From Nostoc sp. UHCC 0870 (GTDB lineage Bacteria > Cyanobacteriota > Cyanobacteriia > Cyanobacteriales > Nostocaceae): DNA of 64,000 nt. A program made the position numbers and the translations under genes. Of this stretch, positions 18,136 to 27,537 are shown piece by piece; the first letter of the stretch is position 1, and each line of letters starts with the position of its first letter. The DNA lies in the NCBI RefSeq assembly GCF_022063185.1, contig NZ_CP091913.1, forward strand, positions 1,860,001-1,924,000, read 5' to 3'. A model generated the notes under the pieces. It saw only the letters and a program-made list of their open reading frames with translations, did no database searches and was not told the DNA's origin.

Positions 18136-18180
18136 CTATCCTCTGTCACCTGTCACCTGTCACCTGTCCCCTATCCCCTA
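18136..18180. repeat. STRR tract (CTGTCAC units)
   Basis: Heptamers CTGTCAC/CTATCCC run from 18140 up to and into the stop codon of the nucleotidyltransferase gene; the matching units on the left of the MITE (17980-18000) suggest one array split by the element. Confidence 0.85.
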
Positions 18181-18740
18181 TACTCTTCCCGCGTATTGAT
18201 ATCCAATAATACAGCCGGATCATCAAAAGCAACTTTGTTAATTACGCTGTGAAATTCTTGGATAATGTGACGTAAACCTAGAGTTTCCTCGCGAATATTT
18301 GCTAAGTGCGATCGCATTTGATGAGCAAACAATATAGGATGCCCCATTTTATTTTGATATATGGGTGCAGTAATTAAGGCTGAATTTTCTTGATGTGCTT
18401 GTAATAGTTGTTGATAAATCTTTGCTTCTCTGGGTTGGTCAACTGCGGAAATTGCTAAAATTTTAAAATTGTAGGGAATATGTTCTAACCCTGTCAAAAT
18501 AGAAGTTGTTTTCCCAGCATGACTATGAGGATTAATCACCGTTAAACTACCAACAAGACAATCCTTTTGTCGGTCAATATTATGTAAACCTAACACTACC
18601 ACAGGAGTAAAGCCGATACTTAACCACTGTTCTAGTTGATAAGTTAATAAAGTTAGACCTGCACCCCAAGGTAGTGAGGCTTTGCAGATTCCCATACGAG
18701 TAGATTTACCCGCCGCTAAAATGAGAGCAAAGTTTGTCAA
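18171..18740 (-). CDS. MobA-like NTP transferase (MocA-type)
   Basis: A 189-residue nucleotidyltransferase of the MobA/MocA fold. It begins FALILAAGKSTRMGICKASLPWG (nucleotide-binding glycine-rich loop and Lys), with TGLEHIPYNFKILAISAVDQPR (metal-binding Asp) and GHPILF. Such proteins transfer CMP or GMP to molybdopterin, or nucleotides to other acceptors; which substrate applies here is unclear since no moco genes are nearby. The stop codon lies at the edge of an STRR tract. It is the last of three genes on this strand after rpsP and the KH gene but is separated by 75 bases and may be independent. Confidence 0.82.
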   Translation of the reverse strand: MTNFALILAAGKSTRMGICKASLPWGAGLTLLTYQLEQWLSIGFTPVVVLGLHNIDRQKDCLVGSLTVINPHSHAGKTTSILTGLEHIPYNFKILAISAVDQPREAKIYQQLLQAHQENSALITAPIYQNKMGHPILFAHQMRSHLANIREETLGLRHIIQEFHSVINKVAFDDPAVLLDINTREEYRG

Positions 18741-18815
18741 TTTCCTCTTAATGCTGGAGGGAAGTTTCTGAGCGGAAGTAAGTCCGACCGCTCAGGCTTC
18801 TGATTTATTTTTAAC

Positions 18816-19244
18816 TTAGCGGATGCGGGGTTTCACAACAGGTCTTGATAAGTTCTGTTGTTCTAGTGTTCGAGGAGTAGGCGAAGGCGATCGCTCTTGC
18901 TGGTCTTCCTCAAAAGACATCCCTTCCCTTCCTGGAGTGGTGTTGCCGTAGATATCCAGGTAAACTGATTGTTGAGACAGTCCTGCCGCAGCTGCAATCA
19001 CTGTCCGAATAGCCTGAATATTCCGTCCACCTCGGCCAAAGACTTTCCCTTTGTCGGTACTGTCAAAGGCAATGCGAATCCAAACCCGTTTGAGAGCTTG
19101 AGAAATTTCACAATCAACACTTAAAGACTCTGGAGATTCTAAAAATGGCTGCATCAAAAACTTTACTAGCCCAACATAGTTAGGGCTAGCTGTTGCTGCT
19201 GTGGGATTATGATTCGGTTGTAACACTGACCTGTTCAAAGACAT
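18816..19244 (-). CDS. KH domain RNA-binding protein (KhpA-like)
   Basis: A 142-residue protein with a single KH domain: [21 protein letters not shown] and the GxxG loop [19 protein letters not shown]. KhpA-type proteins bind RNA and often lie beside rpsP, as here. It is longer than KhpA of firmicutes (~80 residues), with a ~30-residue N-terminal extension and a Ser/Pro/Arg-rich tail ([14 protein letters not shown]). The frame overlaps the end of rpsP by 38 bases if the ATG at 19244 is used; no better ATG exists upstream of the domain, so overlapping, coupled translation is likely. Confidence 0.88.
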   Translation of the reverse strand: MSLNRSVLQPNHNPTAATASPNYVGLVKFLMQPFLESPESLSVDCEISQALKRVWIRIAFDSTDKGKVFGRGGRNIQAIRTVIAAAAGLSQQSVYLDIYGNTTPGREGMSFEEDQQERSPSPTPRTLEQQNLSRPVVKPRIR

Positions 19245-19467
19245 TGGCTTTTCTTAAGATGCTACGGACGGTGTCAGTGGGTTGTGCGCCTTGTTGTAGT
19301 CGCTTGACGATGCCGGGAACATCCAATCGGACTTCATCGGTTCTAGGGTTGTAGAATCCCAGTTCTTCTAAAGGACGACCATCGCGGCGAGAGAGACTAT
19401 TCATAGCGACAATGCGGTAGCTCGCTTCCCGCTTTTTACCGTATCGCTTCAAGCGCAATTTGATCAT
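19207..19467 (-). CDS. rpsP: 30S ribosomal protein S16
   Basis: An 86-residue small-subunit protein. It starts [20 protein letters not shown] with [19 protein letters not shown], the S16 signature, and [23 protein letters not shown] 19467 is the family start; the fifteen codons upstream in the same frame are not S16-like. It overlaps the following KH gene, an arrangement seen in many bacteria (rpsP-khpA). In many genomes ffh lies upstream of rpsP; here ffh is also on the same strand about 570 bases upstream, separated by repeats. Confidence 0.96.
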   Translation of the reverse strand: MIKLRLKRYGKKREASYRIVAMNSLSRRDGRPLEELGFYNPRTDEVRLDVPGIVKRLQQGAQPTDTVRSILRKANVFEQVSVTTES

Positions 19468-19599
19468 GGTTGAAGAATTATTCTCCTGTTTGTGGATAAT
19501 TTCAGGAAGCACCTATTTTGAATTCAGAACTTCCTAATACTGAAATGCTAATTTTAGCACTTGCCCAAGGTTTACCGCTATGAGTCTAGGGAGAAATAT

Positions 19600-19890
19600 A
19601 AAACCAATTCGCAATTCGCAATGGACTAACGTCCCGCTCCGCTAACGCAATTCGCAATTAATTCAGCCACCCACAAGGGGTGGGGTTTTTACCTGCCTTC
19701 TCTACGTTCCCTGCGGGACGCTACGCGAACGCGGAGCGTGTCGTAGACAGAGGCTGCGCCAAGGGAAACAAGGCTTTTTTCTCTACGAGACGCTAACGCG
19801 AACGCCCACCAGGGGCGTTCGCGGAGCGGGACGTTCGCGTCAGCGTCTCGGAGAGAAGTACGGTATTAAACCTAACTTTTTCCGATAAAT
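19600..19890. repeat. Composite interspersed repeat region
   Basis: A block between ffh and rpsP starting with AATTCGCAATTCGCAAT units, then CAGCCACCCACAAGGGGTGG (hairpin), a long GC-rich palindromic part (19779-19856: CTCTACGAGACGCT ... AGCGTCTCGGAGAG) and AGTACGGTATTAAACCTAAC. The same order of parts recurs, shortened, at 50214-50360, so this is a repeat family. STRR and more GC-rich palindromes continue to 20040. No gene is seen in 19468-20040. Confidence 0.8.
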
Positions 19891-19984
19891 TCAAAATTCA
19901 AAATTCAAAATTGTACTCTTCCGCAGTTCGCGGTAGCGTTGCGTAGCAAAGCAAGCTACGCGCTAGCGTCACGCAGTGAATAAC

Positions 19985-20040
19985 CTCTGTAACCTGTAAC
20001 CTGTAACCTGTCACCTGTCACCTGTAACCTGTCACCTACC
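19985..20040. repeat. STRR tract (CTGTAAC/CTGTCAC)
   Basis: Seven to eight heptamers of CTGTAAC and CTGTCAC run directly into the ffh stop codon region at 20041. Preceded by AAATTCA units (19889-19911) and a GC-rich palindrome. Confidence 0.88.
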
Positions 20041-21510
20041 TTACAAATTCCCAAACCCTTTTTTCTTCTTATCTTTGGGTTTTTTCTTCTTAGTGCCAGC
20101 ACCACTATTGTAACCGCGCCAACCGGGGGCTGAGGGGCGATCGGTCATACCGCCACCGCCAAACATTCCTGACATTCCCGGCATTCCTGGCATTCCTGGC
20201 ATTCCGGGGAAGCGACCTTGACCCATTTGCTGCATGAGCGATCGCATTTTTTGGAAATCTGCTACCAGTTTACTTACATCTGATTCTCTGTAGCCTGAAC
20301 CACCGGCAATCCGCCGCCGCCGGCTGGGTGAACTAGCTAATAAATCAGGGTCGCGGCGTTCTTGCATGGTCATGGAATTAATCATGGCTTCACAGCGTTT
20401 CAGCTGGGTTTCACCCTGTTTGAGCTGATCATCTGAAAGTTTGCCCATCCCTGGAATCATCTTCATGATTCCACCCAGAGAACCCATGTTCTTTAACAGG
20501 CGCAGTTGCTTAACAAAATCTGTAAAGTCGAATTTTGCTGACAGGATTTTCTCCTGCATTTGTTCAGCATCGGCCAGGTCAATTTCTTCCTGAGCTTTTT
20601 CTACTAAGGTGAGAACGTCACCCATACCGAGAATCCGTGAAGCCATGCGGTCTGGGTAAAAAGGTTGTAAGGCTTCGACTTTTTCACCCACACCCACAAA
20701 TTTAATTGGCGCACCGGAAATTTGCCGCACTGACAAGGCCGCACCACCACGGCTATCACCGTCCATCTTGGTGAGAATTGCCCCAGTAATGCCGATTTGC
20801 TCATGGAAGGTGCGGGTTAGGTTAGCAGCTTCTTGACCCGTCATCGCATCCACTACTAACAGAGTTTCGTGGGGTTGGACGGTGGCTTTGATGCGGGCTA
20901 ATTCCGCCATCATGTCTTGGTCAATTTGCAGACGACCAGCCGTATCAATAATTACCGTGTTTACGCCTTCAGCCTTGGCGCGTTCAACGCCTTGGCGGGC
21001 AATTTCTACGGGGTCTGCATCGCTTCCCAGTTCAAAAACTGGTACATCAATTTGTTTACCCAGGGTGATTAACTGGTCAATAGCGGCGGGACGATACACG
21101 TCTGTAGCTACTAACAAACAACTGCGATCTAATTTTCGTAAATGTAAGGCTAACTTAGCTGTGGCTGTGGTTTTACCAGTACCTTGTAAACCAGCCATCA
21201 AAACTACAGTTGGTTTTTGTTCAACTTCTGCGAGGGGGACATTTTCCTCACCCATCACCTGCACTAGCTCATCGTAAACAATTTTGATGAACTGCTGGTC
21301 AGGTCGCACACCACTAATAACTTCGGCCCCCTGCGCCTTGGCTTCAACTTCGCTAATAAAATCTTTGACTACTTGGAGGTTGACATCTGCTTCCAACAGG
21401 GCGCGGCGCACTTCCCGCAAAGCATCTTGGATATTAGATTCAGAAATTTTATCTTGTCCGCGTAGTTTCTTCCAGGCGGATTCTAAACGGTCAGCTAATG
21501 CGTCAAACAT
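20041..21510 (-). CDS. ffh: Signal recognition particle protein
   Basis: A 489-residue SRP54 homologue that binds signal peptides and SRP RNA and delivers ribosomes to FtsY. The N-domain (MFDALADRLESAWKKLRGQ), G-domain (GLQGTGKTTATAKLA, DTAGRLQID, TKMDGDSRGGAALS, FVGVGEKVEALQPF) and M-domain are all present. The M-domain ends with methionine-rich repeats (GRFPGMPGMPGMPGMSGMF) and a Lys-rich tail (KKKKPKDKKKKGFGNL) as in other cyanobacteria. It is probably monocistronic, with a repeat-laden gap to rpsP. Confidence 0.96.
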   Translation of the reverse strand: MFDALADRLESAWKKLRGQDKISESNIQDALREVRRALLEADVNLQVVKDFISEVEAKAQGAEVISGVRPDQQFIKIVYDELVQVMGEENVPLAEVEQKPTVVLMAGLQGTGKTTATAKLALHLRKLDRSCLLVATDVYRPAAIDQLITLGKQIDVPVFELGSDADPVEIARQGVERAKAEGVNTVIIDTAGRLQIDQDMMAELARIKATVQPHETLLVVDAMTGQEAANLTRTFHEQIGITGAILTKMDGDSRGGAALSVRQISGAPIKFVGVGEKVEALQPFYPDRMASRILGMGDVLTLVEKAQEEIDLADAEQMQEKILSAKFDFTDFVKQLRLLKNMGSLGGIMKMIPGMGKLSDDQLKQGETQLKRCEAMINSMTMQERRDPDLLASSPSRRRRIAGGSGYRESDVSKLVADFQKMRSLMQQMGQGRFPGMPGMPGMPGMSGMFGGGGMTDRPSAPGWRGYNSGAGTKKKKPKDKKKKGFGNL

Positions 21511-21861
21511 ATCTTAGTTACAGTTATTGAGCCGATGGGGATGTCCGAATCACTGATCAGTGCGATTCAGCAAATTTCAATTTTTAATGTGCTATCTACC
21601 AGCTTAGTAGTTTTTTACCCGACTTGGAATGGGGGATGAGTGACAAATCAAGTCAAGTCGCTTCGCTCCAATTCAAAATTCAAAATTCAAAATTCAAAAT
21701 TAAATACCCCACGGATAAATCCGGGGGCTTGAATTAATGCTGTTTCACTTTTTTCTTCTCCATAAATAAATTTAGGGGCTTGTATCCTTTTTTCTTTGGT
21801 CAAAAGTCAAAAGTCAAAATTAAATAACTGGGGACTGGGGACTGGGGACTGGGGAGAGTAA
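21511..21861. other. Intergenic region with STRR tracts
   Basis: About 350 bases between aminopeptidase and ffh genes (both leftward). It holds AATTCAA repeats (21670-21701), GTCAAAA units (21797-21818) and GGGGACT heptamers (21832-21856) that reach the stop of the aminopeptidase gene. No gene or clear promoter seen. Confidence 0.7.
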
Positions 21862-23247
21862 CTAATGACTATTGAGGAAGTCTTCTACAGCATTGGCTTG
21901 AGTTGGTAACTCAAGGGTTAAAACTTCGCTACTATCATCTGTAACTAAAACATCATCCTCAATGCGGATTCCTCGGACATCGGCAAATTGTGATAAACGT
22001 TCCCAATTGACTATATTTTGATATTTTTCGCGGTTATTTGCATCATTTAAAATTGCTGGCACTTGATAAAAACCGGGTTCAATAGTGACTAACATACCTG
22101 ATTTTAAGGGACGATTTAAACGTAAGTAGCCTAAGCCAAAGCGATCGCTTCTTTTTCTTCCTGCTTCATACCCTGCTAAATCCCCCAAATCTTCCATATC
22201 ATGGACATCTAAACCCAGTAAATGCCCGATACCGTGGGGAAAAAACAGCGTATGGGCATCCATATCTACTAAATCTTCGGGATTACCCTGTAAAATACCT
22301 AAATTTACTAAACCTTCGGCGATGACTGTGGCTGCTAACAGATGAAGATCCTGATATTCTACACCGGGGCTAATTGTAGCGATGCAAGCATCATGAGCCG
22401 CCAATACAATATCATAAACGTCCCGTTGCGTAGGTGAAAATTTACCAGAAACAGGCCAAGTCCGGGTGATATCAGCAGCCCAACCCATTGGAGTTTCTGC
22501 ACCGACATCAGCTAAGAGTAAATCACCTGGTTGCAAAGGATGGTGATATGCCTCGTTATGCAAAACTTCGCCGTGAACAGTGACAATGCTGTTGTAGGAG
22601 GTCGTCATATTATGGGCAATGATTACCCCTTCCATTGCGGCGCGGACTGCTGCTTCTAGTTTGGCTTTGGGTGTGGCGGACATCCCGGCTTTGTGTGCCT
22701 CAACGCTCACAGCAGCAGCTTTGCGTAACTCAATTAATGCGCCGGTATCGTGGGTGAGACGTAAAGTAGCGATCGCTTTTGCTAATTCCTGGTCTAATCC
22801 CTCAAGATGAGAGGGTGAAGATATTTCTCTTTGCAGAATTTGTGACTGTATCAAGGTAGTTCGATAATTCTGCACGGGAATTGATGCTGCATCCCTACCT
22901 CGATGCTTCAATTCCGACATGGTTCTGGCAACATCAGCACCAATTGCGGCGGCGATTTCCTCCCGTTTGGGCATTTCTCCATGCCAGAGTGCGCTACTAG
23001 GTTCGGGGTTGTCCATGAACAGTTCTAGCTTCCCAGATTCTAGACGAATCGCTGCATTGGGTAAAGGCAATCCCGCAAAATACAGGAAATGACTGCTAGC
23101 ACGAAATGGAAAGGCATTAGCAGGAAAGTTGCGGGGGTTGCTGTAACCTGACCAGAGAATTACCGGAAAATTAATCAAACTGGCTAGTCTTTGCCGTCGA
23201 TGCAGTAGAGTTTCAGCGAGGGAACTAGAACTGTTGTGGATCACCAT
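21862..23247 (-). CDS. pepP: Xaa-Pro aminopeptidase (M24B)
   Basis: A 461-residue metallopeptidase removing N-terminal residues before proline. The N-terminal AMP_N-like domain (LLHRRQRLASLINFPVILWSG, FRASSHFLYFAGLP) is followed by a pita-bread catalytic domain with all metal ligands in view: Asp in LLADVGAETPMGWAADITRTW, His in FPHGIGHLLGLDVHD, Glu in LVTIEPGFYQ and Glu in VRGIRIEDDVLVT. The start ATG at 23247 fits. A short lipoprotein gene lies just upstream on the same strand (21-base gap), and the two could be co-transcribed. Which of several cyanobacterial PepP paralogues this is cannot be told. Confidence 0.92.
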   Translation of the reverse strand: MVIHNSSSSLAETLLHRRQRLASLINFPVILWSGYSNPRNFPANAFPFRASSHFLYFAGLPLPNAAIRLESGKLELFMDNPEPSSALWHGEMPKREEIAAAIGADVARTMSELKHRGRDAASIPVQNYRTTLIQSQILQREISSPSHLEGLDQELAKAIATLRLTHDTGALIELRKAAAVSVEAHKAGMSATPKAKLEAAVRAAMEGVIIAHNMTTSYNSIVTVHGEVLHNEAYHHPLQPGDLLLADVGAETPMGWAADITRTWPVSGKFSPTQRDVYDIVLAAHDACIATISPGVEYQDLHLLAATVIAEGLVNLGILQGNPEDLVDMDAHTLFFPHGIGHLLGLDVHDMEDLGDLAGYEAGRKRSDRFGLGYLRLNRPLKSGMLVTIEPGFYQVPAILNDANNREKYQNIVNWERLSQFADVRGIRIEDDVLVTDDSSEVLTLELPTQANAVEDFLNSH

Positions 23248-23268
23248 AAATCAAAACTCAAACAACCT

Positions 23269-23520
23269 CTAGTTTCTATCTTCTTGTTGGGTATCTTGTT
23301 CTTCCTCATCGGCCTCATCTTCTACATCAGCCTCATCTTCATCTGGTTCTGTCTCGGTTGGCGATGTTTCAGACTCTATTGTTGGTCGTTCTACTTGAGG
23401 CGGAGATGCTTGTTTGCTAATATCGCAACTGACTAAACCTAATAAAACTAACCCCATAGAAATAGTAGCAAAAATATTTTTGCATATTTTTACTTTCCAG
23501 TTTGCTGCTTGATTGAACAT
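23269..23520 (-). CDS. Small acidic lipoprotein
   Basis: An 83-residue predicted lipoprotein. A Lys-rich start is followed by a hydrophobic segment and lipobox (IFATISMGLVLLGLVSCD, Cys at about 32). The mature part is short and strongly acidic (EPDEDEADVEDEADEEEQD), with no known domain. It could bind cations at the membrane surface, but that is only a guess from composition. It lies between the oxidoreductase and aminopeptidase genes on the same strand. Confidence 0.65.
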   Translation of the reverse strand: MFNQAANWKVKICKNIFATISMGLVLLGLVSCDISKQASPPQVERPTIESETSPTETEPDEDEADVEDEADEEEQDTQQEDRN

Positions 23521-23576
23521 AGTGTATTCATTCCTAAATACTTCCAGTTGAGATTTTTGCTTGACTTTGAACTTCT

Positions 23577-25106
23577 CTAGGTTCTTCTTGTAGTTTTCCC
23601 CACATTTACCAGACTATTCGCACATAAAATACCAGAAGCAGCCACCGCCGGCACACCGATTCCTGGTAAAGTGCTATCACCCACACGATACAAACCTTGT
23701 ATCGGCGTGTGTGTACTAGGAAACATTCCTTTACCTGCTGCGATCGCTGGGCCGTAAGTTCCCTGATATCTTCGTAAATAATGAGCGTGAGTTAACGGCG
23801 TACCGATGAGTTCTAACACTACACGCTCTCGAATACCAGGGATAATACGCTCTAAGGCACGGTATAAAGATTGCGCTTTCTCTTGTTTTTTCACCTCATA
23901 CCCATCATTGCGTTCCCATCCGGCGTAAGGTTCGAGGGTGTAAGCATGAACACCATGCTGTCCCTCTGGGGCTAAATTTTTATCCCACACACTAGGAATC
24001 GAAATCATGCAAGTATTGCCCGGTGTGCTGATATCTTGGCTGGAATCATGGACTACCACATGATGTCCTGTCAAATTATCTAAACCATCGGCGCGGATAC
24101 CTAAGTGTAAGTGCATAAAACTCTCTACGGCTGGAGTCTCTAAAGCCGTTTGACGGTAAGCCGCAGGCAAATCTTCAGGGCGTAATAATTGATTATAAGT
24201 ATCCCAAAGGGTAGCATTAGAAATCACAATTGGGGCTGACAATATTTCACCATTTCGCAACCGCACACCCTTGACTTTGCCAGACTCTACCAAAATTTGT
24301 TCAACGTGACACCCTAAACGTAACTTACCGCCCCAACGTTCCAACCCCCGCACCAAAGCATTGACAATTGCTGCACTCCCCCCCACAGGATACTCAACCC
24401 CAGCACGGGAACGTTCACCCAACATAAATGCTACTTCAGGGGCAATTGTGCCGTGTGCTTTTAAACCAGAAAGCAAGAAACACTCCAAATCAATCAGTCG
24501 CCGCACCCAAGGGTCTTTGACTGTAGCATCCATAACATCACCTACAGAAGACTGCACCAGAGATAAGTAAGGTAGCATTTTCGCCAAAGACGGCAAATAA
24601 CGTTGCAACAATACTAAAATCACCTGCCAATCTGACCTCAGTGCTATGGTGGGAATACCTTTCATTGCCTCGTATAGTCCCAACAAGCGGTTTTCAAATT
24701 GTTCGAGTTCCTTCGCACCTTGGGGTGTAATTTTGTGTATTTCCTGACGATATTGTGCAGCATTGCTATACACTGCAAAACTGACTTCAGGGAAGTGATA
24801 ATGTCCTAAAGGATCGTAGGGTATAACTTGGATGGATTCACCTAAAGCATCCAGAACCTGTTTAATCGGATTTAAACTTTGGCTGTCAGTTAAACCGCAA
24901 TAAAAGGAGGGGCCAGAATCAAATTCAAACCCGCGTCGTCTAAAACTATGGGCTGCACCGCCAGCAATTGTATGACTTTCACACACAATTACTCGCTTAC
25001 CATAACGCGCCAACAAACCCGCAGCGCATAAACCACCGATACCGCTACCGATGATGATGACATCAATAGGGGACAGGGGAGAGGTGACAGGTGACAGGGG
25101 AGTCAT
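23577..25106 (-). CDS. CRTISO/phytoene desaturase-like FAD oxidoreductase
   Basis: A ~509-residue flavoprotein of the carotenoid isomerase/desaturase superfamily. The dinucleotide-binding motif is VIIIGSGIGGLCAAGLLARYG, followed by GGAAHSFRRRGFEFDSGPS. The C-terminal FAD motif is YRVGDSTLPGIGVPAVAASG. It resembles CrtH/CRTISO relatives, but several paralogues exist in each cyanobacterium and the substrate is not certain. The N-terminus before the FAD motif (MTPLSPVTSPLSPID) is encoded by an STRR tract; the ATG at 25106 or one nine codons upstream must be used, because no ATG lies between the repeat and the FAD motif. Confidence 0.8.
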   Translation of the reverse strand: MTPLSPVTSPLSPIDVIIIGSGIGGLCAAGLLARYGKRVIVCESHTIAGGAAHSFRRRGFEFDSGPSFYCGLTDSQSLNPIKQVLDALGESIQVIPYDPLGHYHFPEVSFAVYSNAAQYRQEIHKITPQGAKELEQFENRLLGLYEAMKGIPTIALRSDWQVILVLLQRYLPSLAKMLPYLSLVQSSVGDVMDATVKDPWVRRLIDLECFLLSGLKAHGTIAPEVAFMLGERSRAGVEYPVGGSAAIVNALVRGLERWGGKLRLGCHVEQILVESGKVKGVRLRNGEILSAPIVISNATLWDTYNQLLRPEDLPAAYRQTALETPAVESFMHLHLGIRADGLDNLTGHHVVVHDSSQDISTPGNTCMISIPSVWDKNLAPEGQHGVHAYTLEPYAGWERNDGYEVKKQEKAQSLYRALERIIPGIRERVVLELIGTPLTHAHYLRRYQGTYGPAIAAGKGMFPSTHTPIQGLYRVGDSTLPGIGVPAVAASGILCANSLVNVGKTTRRT

Positions 25107-25229
25107 GAGTGGGTAGTGGGAGGAAGGAGACAAGGAAGCATCCCAATTGTTTCAAAATACAACACAAATAGCTTTAATGAAACCTCTGCGCCCCTCCGCG
25201 TGAACCTCCGCGACCCTCTGCGTTAAAAA

Positions 25230-26045
25230 ATGAAATCAAATATGCTGAATGACCAACTACTAATGACTGAACCACTAATTGAACTAAAAGGCATTTCTAA
25301 ATCCTTTGGGAACAATCGGGTTTTAGATAATGTAGACTTGACGATTTATCGGGGAGAGGCTTTAGGGATTATTGGCCCTTCGGGAACTGGTAAATCAACA
25401 ATTTTACGCGTCATGGCTGGTTTGATTACTCCTGATGAGGGGGAAGTTTATGTGCAAGGAGTAAAAAGAGATGGGTTGATTGAGGATGCTAAAGACCCGG
25501 TTGGTATTGGTATGGTATTTCAGCAGGCGGCATTATTTGACTCGTTGACCGTGGAAGAGAATGTGGGGTTTTTACTTTATCAAAACTCTAACTTGCCGCG
25601 ATCGCGTATTCGTGATTTAGTCAAAGAAAAATTAGAAATGGTAGGTTTACCGGGAATTAGCCACCTCTACCCTTCTGAACTGTCTGGCGGGATGCGAAAA
25701 CGGGTGAGTTTTGCCCGTGCAATTATGTCTAACCCCGACAACCCGGAAGAAGGAGCAGAAGTTTTACTGTACGATGAACCGACAGCCGGACTTGACCCCA
25801 TTGCTTCCACAGTGATAGAAGACTTAATCCGGGACTTGCAAATTACCCAAGGTGTTTGTAGTACCTATGCTATTGTTACTCACCAAGATAGTACAATCCG
25901 GCGCACTGCTGATAGACTAGTGTTCCTGTATCAAGGTAAAGTGCAGTGGCAAGGTCAAGTTAGTGAGCTAAACGGCACAGACCACCCATTAATTACACAA
26001 TTTATGAGTGGTAGTGTGCGGGGGCCAATTCAGGTTGTTGGTTAG
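25230..26045 (+). CDS. MlaF-like ABC transporter ATPase
   Basis: ATPase of an MCE-type (Mla-like) lipid transport system of the outer membrane/envelope. It has Walker A GPSGTGKSTILRVM, signature LSGGMRKRVSFARAIM, Walker B VLLYDEPTAGLDP and the H-loop IVTHQDS. The first ~11 residues (MKSNMLNDQLLM) are poorly conserved, and ATG 25242 or 25263 (MTEPLIELKG) could be the true start. The MCE-domain gene follows, its ATG 19 bases after this stop. The MlaE-type permease is not in the window, which is common in cyanobacteria. Confidence 0.9.
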   Translation: MKSNMLNDQLLMTEPLIELKGISKSFGNNRVLDNVDLTIYRGEALGIIGPSGTGKSTILRVMAGLITPDEGEVYVQGVKRDGLIEDAKDPVGIGMVFQQAALFDSLTVEENVGFLLYQNSNLPRSRIRDLVKEKLEMVGLPGISHLYPSELSGGMRKRVSFARAIMSNPDNPEEGAEVLLYDEPTAGLDPIASTVIEDLIRDLQITQGVCSTYAIVTHQDSTIRRTADRLVFLYQGKVQWQGQVSELNGTDHPLITQFMSGSVRGPIQVVG

Positions 26046-26064
26046 TGGGGCAAAAAAGGACAAT

Positions 26065-27462
26065 ATGCGCGATTTTATCACCACTCGTTTTGCATCTCGA
26101 CGAACATTAAGGGAAGGCTCAGTTGGTTTATTACTCTTACTGGGATTAGGAGCATTTTTAGTCATTATCTTATGGCTGAATAGAGTTACCGCATCTCGCA
26201 GTTCTTACAAAGCTGTTGTAGAATTTGCCAATGCTGGCGGGATGCAAAAAGGCGCATCTGTACGCTACCGGGGTGTGAAAGTCGGTAACATTGCTCGTAT
26301 TGAACCCAAGCCAAATGCTGTAGAAGTAGAAATTGAAATTTCCCAACCAGACCTAATTATTCCCCGTAATGTGTTAGTTGAAGCTAATCAAAGTGGCTTA
26401 ATTAGTGAAAGTATTATTGACATCACCCCAAAAGCATCATTACCCACAGGCACAGAAATAGCTAGACCCTTAGATAAAAATTGTGACCCCAGCCTGATTG
26501 TTTGTAATGGTTCTCGGCTGAAAGGTAAAATTGGTATTAGTTTAGATGAATTAATCCGTAGTAGCACGGAGTTAGCAACTGTTTATAATAATCCTGAATT
26601 TTATCAAAGGGTGAATAAACTTTTAGAAACATCAGCAGAAGCAGCCACAGGCGTAGCAGCACTTAGCCGAGATGCGAGGAGTTTGAGCAAAAGCTTTCAA
26701 GGCCAGTTAAGTACATTTGCTTCTACTGCCAATTCCGTCCAAAGAGCCACCAATGAACTTACTGCTTCTACAAAGAAAACTGTAGATCAATTAGGTGTCA
26801 CCGCAGGGCAATTTGGCACAACTGCAACTCAAGCCAATAAGTTACTAACTGACTTAAATAGTATTGTCAGCACAAATCGTTCTACATTGGTTGGGACTTT
26901 AAACAATCTTTCTGAAACTAGTAACCAACTACGCGCAACAGTCACTAGTCTTTCCCCCGCTATTAGTCGGTTATCCGATGGGGAGTTACTGAAAAATTTA
27001 GAAACCCTCTCAGCCAACGCCGCGCAAGCTTCAGCTAATTTAAAGGATGCAACTCAAGCTTTAAATGATCCTAAAAATTCTGTGCTACTGCAACAAACCC
27101 TAGATTCGGCTAGGGTGACTTTTGAAAATACCCAAAAAATTACTTCAGATTTGGATGAGTTGACTGGAGACCCTGCTTTTCGGAATAATTTACGGCAGTT
27201 AGTCAATGGTTTGAGTACCTTGGTTTCTTCCACAGACCAAATGCAAGAACAGGTCAAAGTGGCTACGACTCTAGAGTCAATGCAAGCAGTAGCCAGTAAA
27301 TCAGAGTTGGCTTTGACCCCCAAGCAACAGGAAAAACCAATTACCTCTAACCCTCCAGCATCCGTCACCGTTGAAAGTACGGTTAACCCCCCTACGCCCG
27401 ATAAATCATCTCAACAGAAACTATTGCGGCAATTACGGCAATATAAACGGAATGGGGAATAG
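26065..27462 (+). CDS. MlaD-like MCE domain protein
   Basis: A ~465-residue membrane-anchored lipid shuttle component. A basic N-terminus and one membrane span (GLLLLLGLGAFLVIILWL, about 22-39) lead into an MCE domain (about 48-130: AVVEFANAGGMQKGASVRYRG, VKVGNIARIEP, LVEANQSGLISES). A long, Thr/Ser/Gln-rich helical region follows, likely coiled coil, and a Pro-rich tail. ATG 26065 is chosen because the upstream codons in frame overlap the ATPase gene. It pairs with the MlaF-like ATPase. Downstream are CCCCCTG heptamers (27498-27537). Confidence 0.9.
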   Translation: MRDFITTRFASRRTLREGSVGLLLLLGLGAFLVIILWLNRVTASRSSYKAVVEFANAGGMQKGASVRYRGVKVGNIARIEPKPNAVEVEIEISQPDLIIPRNVLVEANQSGLISESIIDITPKASLPTGTEIARPLDKNCDPSLIVCNGSRLKGKIGISLDELIRSSTELATVYNNPEFYQRVNKLLETSAEAATGVAALSRDARSLSKSFQGQLSTFASTANSVQRATNELTASTKKTVDQLGVTAGQFGTTATQANKLLTDLNSIVSTNRSTLVGTLNNLSETSNQLRATVTSLSPAISRLSDGELLKNLETLSANAAQASANLKDATQALNDPKNSVLLQQTLDSARVTFENTQKITSDLDELTGDPAFRNNLRQLVNGLSTLVSSTDQMQEQVKVATTLESMQAVASKSELALTPKQQEKPITSNPPASVTVESTVNPPTPDKSSQQKLLRQLRQYKRNGE

Positions 27463-27489
27463 GGAATGGGGAGACAAGGTAGATTTTTC

Positions 27490-27537
27490 CCAATACCCCT
27501 GCCCCCTGCCCCCTGCCCCCTGCCCCCTGCCCCCTGC
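27490..27537. repeat. STRR tract (CCCCCTG heptamers)
   Basis: Five to six copies of CCCCCTG/TGCCCCC between the MCE gene and the convergent DUF3288 gene; the DUF3288 stop codon immediately abuts the array. Confidence 0.9.
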
